Source: Chloroflexota bacterium | GTDB taxonomy: Bacteria; Chloroflexota; Anaerolineae; Anaerolineales; Villigracilaceae | NCBI GenBank assembly: GCA_016866195.1 | Contig: VGNF01000002.1 | Span: 1-56,046, forward strand | Direction of reading: 5' to 3' | Length of the DNA: 56,046 nt | Shown here: in pieces, positions 49,298 to 56,046 of the stretch | Layout of the letters: each line of letters begins with the position of its first letter | Numbering within the stretch: the first letter of the stretch is position 1 | Translations under genes and position numbers: made by a program | Notes under the pieces: model-generated | The model's database searches: none | What the model was told of the DNA's origin: nothing | What the model saw: the letters and a program-made list of their open reading frames with translations, nothing else

Positions 49298-51316
49298 CTA
49301 GTCTGCGGCTACTCCATAGATCGCTTCGCGTTTCGTCGCGAGCGGCAGGGCCTCGAGCTCGCGCATCTTCGCGTCGCCGGAGCGGCCGAAGCGGTTCGGG
49401 TCGTATTCCGGCAGGCCGAGCGCGGCCCGCTTCTTGTCGATGTGCGCCAGCGTGGCCTCGATCATCTTTTGCGGATCGGGGATGAACTCCAGCTTGCCGC
49501 CGTATAGTTTTTCCCAGCCTTCGCTGATGTACTTGAGCACCGCGTCGCTGTCGGAAACGCGATCGGGCATGCCGCTGATCGGCGAAGCGCCACCGAAGAT
49601 CACATACGCGCCGCTCGCCACGCAGTAGGCGGCGATCGCCAGCGCCTTTTCACTCATCCATTCCGGAGCCAGACCGACCGCGGGGATCTGATCGATGTCG
49701 TCGCCCAATCCGCCTTCCTCGGCCATTTGCGTCAGGACGGTCAGGATGCGGGTGTTGTCCACGCAGGAACCCATGTGCAGGACTGGTGGGATGCCGACTG
49801 TCTCGCACACCTCGCGCAGGCCGTTCCCCACCTCGCTCAAGCCCGCCTCTCCAAGCAGCAGACCCAGCTTGCCCGCGGCGATCGCGCCGCAGCCGGTCTG
49901 CACCACCAGCACATCCTGTTTGAGCAGTTCCTTGACCACCTTGTTGTGCAGGTAATCCTGCGAGGAGCGCGGGTTGTTGCAGCCGACGATGGCGGCCACT
50001 CCGCGGATGCGTCCGGTCATGATGGCATCGTTCAACGGGCGGAATGAGGCGCGGTAGGAGCCGCCCAGCATGTAATTGATGTACTCATGCGAGAACCCGG
50101 GGATGACATCCTCCTTGATCTGGGGGATGCGCGTCTTGCCCTGGTCGCGATTGGCGAAGTTGTCGATGGCGGTCTTAAGGATCTCCTTGGCGATGGTCAG
50201 GGCTTTGTGTTCGTCGAACTCGATGTGCGTGGCGCCCTTGATGCGCACCTTTGGGGAGGTCGTGATGATCTTGGTATGGAAGTTCTGCGCCAGCCCGACC
50301 AGCGCCTGCATGATGCACTGCACATCCACGACCATGGCTTCGACCGCGCCGGTCATGATCGAGAGCTCCTGGTGCAGGAAGTTGCCCGCGGCGGGAATGC
50401 CCTGCCGCATCAGGATCTCGTTGGCGGTGCAGCAAATGCCGGAAAGTTGAATGCCCTTGGCTCCGGCCGCCCGGGCGTACTCGAGGATATCCGGGGACTG
50501 GGAGGCCGCCACGAGCATTTCGCTCATGGAAGGCTCATGCCCGTGCACGACTATGTTGACCATGTCTTCTTTAATTACGCCGAGGTTGGCCTGCCCGAGA
50601 ATAGGGGCGGGTGTTCCGAACAGGATGTCGGAGATATCGGTGGCGATCATCGAGCCGCCCCAGCCGTCGGCCAGGGAGGTGCGCACGGCATGGTTCAGGA
50701 TGTGCGCCGGATCCTGGTCGTCCCCGATGTGCGTGCGGTGCAGCGCCTCGACCACCTCGCGGTCCACGCCGCGCGGCCAGATCTTTTGTTCGCGCCACAA
50801 CTGCTGTCTCTTTTTGGGAGCACGGATGGCCGGCAGGATCTCGCCCTGCTGCTGGCCAAACTGGGCGATGTAGTGATCGGCCAGATCGGCGGCGATTTCT
50901 TCCGGCGAGCGGCCTTCGATCTTGATGTCGTATTTGGATGCGACCGTCCGCAGTTTGGCAACATCGCGGATGCTGTATCCCTCAGCCTCCCCGTTGGCGG
51001 TGGCCTTTAATAGGAAAGCCATGTCGCGGCCGTGGTCGGAGTGCGCTGCGCTGCCGGCGGCGATGGCGCGCGTCAGGTTGCGCGCTTGGATGGTGTCCAG
51101 GGTCGCGCCGCACACGCCCACCTCCCCGTTCTTGGTCAGCCGGCACGGACCCATGCCGCACTGCTTGCAGCACATCCCCGCGCCGCCGATGTTGCACGGA
51201 ACCATGTTGTCGGCTCTTGTAAATGCGGTCCCGATCCCAAGCTCCTCCGCGCGGATCAGCATCTGCTGTGCGGCCGGGTCGGTCGAATAATCGTTGATCT
51301 CGCGTTTCTTAGCCAT
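49298..51316 (-). CDS. acsA: Anaerobic carbon monoxide dehydrogenase catalytic subunit
   Basis: GAGMCCKQCGMGPCRLTKNGEVGVCGA; GICCTANEILMRQG; GCNNPRSSQD; MGSCVDNTRIL. Confidence 0.96.
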   Translation of the reverse strand: MAKKREINDYSTDPAAQQMLIRAEELGIGTAFTRADNMVPCNIGGAGMCCKQCGMGPCRLTKNGEVGVCGATLDTIQARNLTRAIAAGSAAHSDHGRDMAFLLKATANGEAEGYSIRDVAKLRTVASKYDIKIEGRSPEEIAADLADHYIAQFGQQQGEILPAIRAPKKRQQLWREQKIWPRGVDREVVEALHRTHIGDDQDPAHILNHAVRTSLADGWGGSMIATDISDILFGTPAPILGQANLGVIKEDMVNIVVHGHEPSMSEMLVAASQSPDILEYARAAGAKGIQLSGICCTANEILMRQGIPAAGNFLHQELSIMTGAVEAMVVDVQCIMQALVGLAQNFHTKIITTSPKVRIKGATHIEFDEHKALTIAKEILKTAIDNFANRDQGKTRIPQIKEDVIPGFSHEYINYMLGGSYRASFRPLNDAIMTGRIRGVAAIVGCNNPRSSQDYLHNKVVKELLKQDVLVVQTGCGAIAAGKLGLLLGEAGLSEVGNGLREVCETVGIPPVLHMGSCVDNTRILTVLTQMAEEGGLGDDIDQIPAVGLAPEWMSEKALAIAAYCVASGAYVIFGGASPISGMPDRVSDSDAVLKYISEGWEKLYGGKLEFIPDPQKMIEATLAHIDKKRAALGLPEYDPNRFGRSGDAKMRELEALPLATKREAIYGVAAD

Positions 51317-51330
51317 CCTGTACCTCCAAA

Positions 51331-51717
51331 TTATTCCTCAGTATGTTTGATGGGACCAAGCCCCGGGCAGGGCCAGAGCGGACGGCCGTTGGTTTTTACT
51401 TGCTGGGCAAAGGAAACGGTTCCTTTGACGGTTTCGTACACGGCCGTATGGCGGAAAATTCCATCCCCCTCCCTTTTCTCCACGGCAACACCCGTTTCAG
51501 CCAGCACCGGGATCTCACCGAGATAGCCGGCCGCTTCCAGGCTTTGTGTGATTTGTTTGACATCCGTTTTCTTTGGATCGAAGGTGACCTCGATCACCTG
51601 GAACGCACTGCTGGCGTACACATCGCTGACCCCCGGAACTTCCATCAGAATGCGCCGCACTTCGCTGACGTGATGATCTCCGAACAATGCGGGCGCCTCG
51701 AAGGTTTTGGTCTCCAT
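51331..51717 (-). CDS. HMA-like (ferredoxin-like fold) small protein upstream of acsA
   Basis: ALFGDHHVSEVRRILMEVPGVSDVYASSAFQVIEVTFDPKKTDVKQITQSLEAAGY resembles HMA domain but lacks CxxC. Confidence 0.7.
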   Translation of the reverse strand: METKTFEAPALFGDHHVSEVRRILMEVPGVSDVYASSAFQVIEVTFDPKKTDVKQITQSLEAAGYLGEIPVLAETGVAVEKREGDGIFRHTAVYETVKGTVSFAQQVKTNGRPLWPCPGLGPIKHTEE

Positions 51718-51980
51718 GCTTCCTCCTAGATGCAAGCGGTGTTAAACAACTTAAGGCCTCTTCAGGAGAGGGAAATTTCAGTAAAATCATTCTAGCACCA
51801 GGCACTTTATCCCACTTGTGCCTATTGTCACAGGAAACTCGGATAAATGTTATAACCGTCCTCCAATTTGAGGAAGAATGCCCGATTTCCTAATTTGGGT
51901 TGCGTTGTAAGATTTGATAGGGATGTTGGAGGCCGCCTTGGTCTCCTGAATTGCACGATTAATTCTAATGAGCGTGAAGG

Positions 51981-52634
51981 ATGCCGGATTTCAGCCCAAA
52001 TTGGAGACCCTTTTGCCTTGAGCAAGCCGCCCGCCCGCTGGCCGACCGCGCCGATGAACTGAGGGCGGAGCTGCAGTTGCGGGACCCGTGCCAGGTCGCG
52101 GCGAACAGCGGAGTTACCTTGATCGATCTGGGTTCCGGCCGCGGCGAATTGCACATTCCCTTTTGGGATAAGGTGTACACATTTTCCTGGCCGGAGCTGA
52201 TCTGCTCCGAAGAGCAGGTGCTTCTTCCGGCGTTTCAACAAACCTTGCTGCTGTATTATCTGAACACCGCCGACGGCGCACCCGCCACGGGAAGATGGGT
52301 TTCCTTTGCGGATCTACCGGGAGGGCGCTTCTACCACCCGGCCTTTCAAGGGTATTCCGGCGACGAGGTTGTGAAGGCATTTGGTGTTGACTTGGATTCC
52401 TTTCGACGGGCCTGTCGTTCGGCCGGAGGCTGTGAGATTGCACGCGGGGACGCCTCCTTTCTATTTATAGCCCTGCCTCGCCTGTCCCTGATGATGACCT
52501 ACTGGCTTGGTGATGAAGATTTTCCATCCTCCTGCAAGGTCCTGTTCGATGAGTCAGCCTGTCATTATCTTCCCATCGATGGGTGCGCGCTGATGGGCAG
52601 CAATCTGGTGCGGCGATTGCTGCACCCGGTTTAG
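51981..52634 (+). CDS. DUF3786 domain protein
   Basis: GVTLIDLGSGRGELHIPFWDKVYTFSWPEL...LLLYYLNTADGAPATGRWVSFADLPGGRFYHPAFQGYSG. Confidence 0.8.
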   Translation: MPDFSPNWRPFCLEQAARPLADRADELRAELQLRDPCQVAANSGVTLIDLGSGRGELHIPFWDKVYTFSWPELICSEEQVLLPAFQQTLLLYYLNTADGAPATGRWVSFADLPGGRFYHPAFQGYSGDEVVKAFGVDLDSFRRACRSAGGCEIARGDASFLFIALPRLSLMMTYWLGDEDFPSSCKVLFDESACHYLPIDGCALMGSNLVRRLLHPV

Positions 52635-52663
52635 AATCGAGACCTGGAAACCTGGAGAAGGCT

Positions 52664-53455
52664 ATGAAACTTGCGATTACCGGAAAAGGTGGCGTGGGAA
52701 AAACCACGCTGACGGCGCTGCTTGCACAGGCGTACGCCGATGCCGGCCGGGAGGTCCTGGCGGTGGATGCGGATCCCAGCCCGTGCCTGGCCGGCGCTCT
52801 GGGTTTCCCGGCGGAGCTGCGTGAGAAACTGCATCCCATCGCCGAGATGGATGAATTGATCGAGGAACGCACCGGTGCCAAGCCCGGCACCGTGGGAGGG
52901 TTCTTTACATTGACAACCCGCGTGGATGACATCCCCGAGCGCTTCAGCATCCTGCACCGCGGAGTGCGCCTGCTCGAAATGGGCAGCGTGGACCTGGGAG
53001 GCTCCGGTTGCATCTGTCCGGAATCCGCCATGTTGAAGACGCTCTTCACCCATCTGCTTTTCCGCCGGGACGATGTGCTGCTGCTGGACATGTACGCCGG
53101 GGTGGAGCATCTCGGCCGCGCCACCGTGGATTTCGTGGATGCCATGCTGGTGGTCGTCGAACCGACGCGCCGCAGCCTTGGCACTGCCGTCCAAATCAAG
53201 CGTCTGGCGAACGACATCGGCCTGATGCGGTTGTACCTGGTGGGAAACAAGGTGCGGAACCGCGACGAGGAGAAATTCCTGGAGCAGGAGGCGTCGGAGA
53301 TCCCGCTGATCGGGTTCTTGCCGGCGGATCTCAAAGTACAGGAGGCGGACCGCCTGGGCATCCCGGTGTATGATCACGTGGAAAGTTTGAAACTCTCGGC
53401 CCTTCAAATCACGGAAAAAATCAACGCGCTGACGAGCGATGAGGTATTGGAATGA
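52664..53455 (+). CDS. cooC: CooC/AcsF-type Ni-insertion MinD-like ATPase (copy 1)
   Basis: MKLAITGKGGVGKTTLTALLAQAYADAGREVLAVDADPSPCLAGALG; GSGCICPESAMLK; start trimmed to ATG 52664. Confidence 0.9.
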   Translation: MKLAITGKGGVGKTTLTALLAQAYADAGREVLAVDADPSPCLAGALGFPAELREKLHPIAEMDELIEERTGAKPGTVGGFFTLTTRVDDIPERFSILHRGVRLLEMGSVDLGGSGCICPESAMLKTLFTHLLFRRDDVLLLDMYAGVEHLGRATVDFVDAMLVVVEPTRRSLGTAVQIKRLANDIGLMRLYLVGNKVRNRDEEKFLEQEASEIPLIGFLPADLKVQEADRLGIPVYDHVESLKLSALQITEKINALTSDEVLE

Positions 53456-54237
53456 CAATTACAATTGCACTGGCAGGCAAGGGCGGCGTGGGCAAGACCA
53501 CCGTGGCGGGCATGGTGATCAAGTACCTGGCCCAGAACCAGACGGGCAGTATCCTGGCCATCGATGCCGATCCGTCCTCCAACCTGAACATGGTGCTCGG
53601 CCTCGATCTCGATTGGACGGTCGGCGACATCCGCGAGGACATGCTGGCGCAGGTCAAATCCTCGCTCACCGAGGGCGGCGCGGCCATGGGCGTGATGCCC
53701 GGAGGAACGAGCAAGCGGGAATACCTCGAATACCACGTGCGTTCCTCGCTGGCCGAGGGATCGCGCTTCGACCTGATCGCCATGGGCCGCGGGGAGGGTC
53801 AGGGATGTTACTGCGCGGTCAACCACAACCTGCGCGAGGTGATCGACTCGATGAGCAAGCACTACGCCTATGTGGTGATCGACAACGAAGCCGGCATGGA
53901 GCACCTCTCGCGCCGCACCACGCGCGACGTCCAGCATCTGTTGGTGGTCAGCGACCCGACCCAGCGCGGGCTGGTGGCGGCACAGCGCATTGCCGACCTG
54001 CGCAAGGAGCTCGACATCCATGTGGAGAACGCCTATCTGATCGTCAACCGCCTGCAGGGGGAGATGCCGCCCGAGCTCATGACTTTTGCCGGCAAACTGG
54101 ATATACCCATGCTCGGGACGATCCCCGCAGATGCCGCGCTGGCCGCTTATGAATTTTCCGGCAAGCCGCTGGTGGATCTGGGGGACGAGTCGCCGGTCTA
54201 TCGCGCTGTGGAGGGGATGATGAGGAAAATCCTCTAA
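53452..54237 (+). CDS. cooC: CooC/AcsF-type MinD-like ATPase (copy 2)
   Basis: MTITIALAGKGGVGKTTVAGMVIKYLAQNQTGSILAIDADPSSNLNMVLGLDL; GQGCYCAVNHNLREV; 4-nt overlap with copy 1. Confidence 0.92.
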   Translation: MTITIALAGKGGVGKTTVAGMVIKYLAQNQTGSILAIDADPSSNLNMVLGLDLDWTVGDIREDMLAQVKSSLTEGGAAMGVMPGGTSKREYLEYHVRSSLAEGSRFDLIAMGRGEGQGCYCAVNHNLREVIDSMSKHYAYVVIDNEAGMEHLSRRTTRDVQHLLVVSDPTQRGLVAAQRIADLRKELDIHVENAYLIVNRLQGEMPPELMTFAGKLDIPMLGTIPADAALAAYEFSGKPLVDLGDESPVYRAVEGMMRKIL

Positions 54238-54291
54238 CCGAGGCGGATTCGAATCCCATCCGCCTGTCAATCTTTGATCAGGAGACCTCGA

Positions 54292-55551
54292 ATGACTCTG
54301 AATACGGACTTGATCCGCCGGCAGTTTCCATCCCTGGATCGACCGGCGGTGTTCTTCGACAACCCGGGCGGGACGCAGATCGCGCGTCACAGCCTCGAAC
54401 GCATCAACCGCTACCTGCTCGAAACCAACGCCAACCATGAGGGCGCCTTCGAGACCAGCCGCAAATCCGACGAAGTGCTGCACGAGGCGCACGCGGCTAT
54501 GGCGGATTTCCTCAACGCCGCGCGGCCGGAGGAGATCATCTTCGGCAACAACATGACCACGCTCACGCTGCACCTCTCGCGCTCGCTGGCGCGGGATTTG
54601 AAGGCCGGCGACGAGATCGTGGTCACGCGGCTCGATCACGATGCCAACATCTCGCCGTGGATGCTGGTAGCCGAGGACAAGGGCTGCCAACTGACCTGGG
54701 TGGACTTCGACGTGGAGGACGGCACGCTCAAGCTGGATGAGTTTGCGAAGGCCATGGAGCGCAAGCCGAAGATCGCCGCCTTCGGGTACGCCTCCAACGC
54801 GCTGGGCACGATCAACCCGGTGCGCAGATTGACGAAGATGGCGAAGGAGGCCGGCGCGCTGACCTACATCGACGCAGTGCAGTACGCGCCGCACGGCCCG
54901 ATCGACGTGCAGGTCATCGGGTGTGATTTTCTGGTGTGTTCCTCCTACAAGTTCTTCGGTCCGCATGCGGGAGCGCTGTACGGAAGGTACGACCTGTTAA
55001 GTGAAATGAAGCCCTACAAGGTCCGCCCGGCGTCGAACGAGCTGCCGTACAAGTTCGAGACCGGCACGCAGAATCACGAGGGGATCGCGGGCGTGCTGGG
55101 CGCGCTGGAATACTTCGAATGGGTCGGCAGGGAATTCGGCGGGGAAGGAGCCGGGGCGTGGAGGGAGGCGGGATTCTCCGGCCGCCGGCTGATCTTCAAG
55201 CAGGCCATGTCCGCTTTGAAAGCCTATGAGTTCGAACTCGCGCGCGCCCTGATCGAAACGATCCAGTCCGTGAAGGGCACGCACATCTACGGCCTTACCG
55301 ACCTGAAGCGCCTGGATGAACGCGTGTCCACGGTGTCGTTTACGCTGGAGGGAAGGCATCCGCAGGAGTTGGCGGCGAAACTTGGCGAGGCGGGTTTCTA
55401 CGTGTGGGACGGTCATTACTACGCGCTGGCCGTCGTGGAACGGTTGGGACTGCTGGAGAGCGGCGGCATGGTGCGCGTGGGCGCGACCCATTACAACACA
55501 CTGGAGGAGGTTGCGCGCTTTGGCGAGGCGTTGAGGAAGATTGCAAAGTAG
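54292..55551 (+). CDS. Class V aminotransferase, cysteine-desulfurase-like
   Basis: FDNPGGTQIARHSLERINRYLLETNANHEGAF...DFLVCSSYKFFGPHAGALYGR (PLP Lys). Confidence 0.9.
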   Translation: MTLNTDLIRRQFPSLDRPAVFFDNPGGTQIARHSLERINRYLLETNANHEGAFETSRKSDEVLHEAHAAMADFLNAARPEEIIFGNNMTTLTLHLSRSLARDLKAGDEIVVTRLDHDANISPWMLVAEDKGCQLTWVDFDVEDGTLKLDEFAKAMERKPKIAAFGYASNALGTINPVRRLTKMAKEAGALTYIDAVQYAPHGPIDVQVIGCDFLVCSSYKFFGPHAGALYGRYDLLSEMKPYKVRPASNELPYKFETGTQNHEGIAGVLGALEYFEWVGREFGGEGAGAWREAGFSGRRLIFKQAMSALKAYEFELARALIETIQSVKGTHIYGLTDLKRLDERVSTVSFTLEGRHPQELAAKLGEAGFYVWDGHYYALAVVERLGLLESGGMVRVGATHYNTLEEVARFGEALRKIAK

Positions 55552-55619
55552 GCTTTTCTCCAAAGGAAGTTTGAGAAGCTCCACAGGTCAAACGACCTAT
55601 TCTTTTCTCCATTGAAATA

Positions 55620-55712
55620 TTGATAAATCGCAGAGTTCGCGGAGATCGCTGAGATGATCAAGAACGCAAAGAGAAACTCTGCGTTCTTTGCGTTCTCAGC
55701 GGTTAAAATTCG
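55620..55712. repeat. AACGCAAAG/CTTTGCGTT-type intergenic degenerate palindrome
   Basis: CGCAGAGTTCGCGGAGATCGCTGAGATGATCAAGAACGCAAAGAGAAACTCTGCGTTCTTTGCGTTCTCAGCGG. Confidence 0.7.
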
Positions 55713-55779
55713 TAACCTGCGCTCAACCCCGAGAGCATTGGAATTTCGATGTGTGTTTTAATTGTCAGGCCGCGTGGTC

Positions 55780-56046
55780 ATGGAAATCCTCACCGCCTTG
55801 CTGAACTCCATAAAGAACGATGCGCCGGTCAGGTCGGTCCTGATCGGCCTGCACTGGACGGTGGTGTGCAGCCGGGGCTGTGGGATGGCGGCCACGCTGG
55901 CCCCGCATGAATCGCATGGTCATGCACGGGTGCGGGAGGCCGGGCGGCTGCAGCGGTCAAGCGCGCGGGAACTGGCCGAATACGCGCTCTCGGGCGATAC
56001 CCTCGAAGCCAGCATCGGCGTGGCGGCAATCAATTCACTGCTGGAG
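55780..56046 (+). CDS. DUF4213/DUF364-type protein (putative heavy-metal chelatase family), truncated by window end
   Basis: Open frame from ATG: MEILTALLNSIKNDAPVRSVLIGLHWTVVCSRGCGMAATLAPHESHGHARVREAGRLQRSSARELAEYALSGDTLEASIGVAAINSLLE, no stop before edge. Confidence 0.7.
   Translation, partial: MEILTALLNSIKNDAPVRSVLIGLHWTVVCSRGCGMAATLAPHESHGHARVREAGRLQRSSARELAEYALSGDTLEASIGVAAINSLLE

Noticed and set aside
50087-51010. 307-aa plus-strand ORF
   Set aside because: Antisense shadow of acsA.
53404-54966. 520-aa minus-strand ORF
   Set aside because: Antisense to the second CooC and the cysteine-desulfurase-like gene, both clearly coding.

Overview
The window looks like a chromosomal segment of a Chloroflexota (Anaerolineae-like) genome; the lineage is inferred from gene content and protein style, not searched. 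Main blocks: (1) ~0.9-9.35 kb, minus strand: a 7-gene operon for an exported type II DMSO-reductase-family molybdoenzyme. It encodes a TAT-signal catalytic alpha subunit, an Fe-S beta subunit, an ethylbenzene-dehydrogenase-type heme-b gamma subunit with a C-terminal anchor, a TorD chaperone, a polytopic membrane protein, an FmdE-like Zn protein and a c-type cytochrome. Alpha and beta most resemble, from memory, the nitrite oxidoreductase/periplasmic nitrate reductase branch. (2) ~10-29 kb: regulators, a glycosyltransferase, a metallo-hydrolase, a secreted metalloprotease preceded by a GEMM-I (c-di-GMP-I) riboswitch with an overlapping terminator, Hsp20, three tandem GNAT genes preceded by a short leader ORF and mutually exclusive hairpins, a MFS transporter, guanylate kinase and rhomboid. 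(3) ~29-33 kb: a peptide-type ABC permease pair with a substrate-binding lipoprotein that reads as a circular permutation of the SBP_bac_5 fold. (4) 33-38 kb: AmrS-like radical SAM, MobA, USP, a thioredoxin-reductase-like flavoprotein lacking CxxC, and malic enzyme. (5) 38-56 kb: a near-complete carbonyl/methyl branch of the Wood-Ljungdahl pathway (acsA, acsB, acsD, acsC, acsV, acsE, MetV-MetF fusion, two CooC ATPases, DUF3786, cysteine-desulfurase-like protein). Several intergenic repeat types lie between the acs genes and one sits in frame inside acsB. Strongest candidates for follow-up: the Nxr-like operon, the riboswitch-controlled protease, the leader-peptide/GNAT attenuator, the permuted binding protein and the palindromic insertion in acsB. 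No tRNA, rRNA or CRISPR was recognised. All family calls are from reading translations; no database search was possible.
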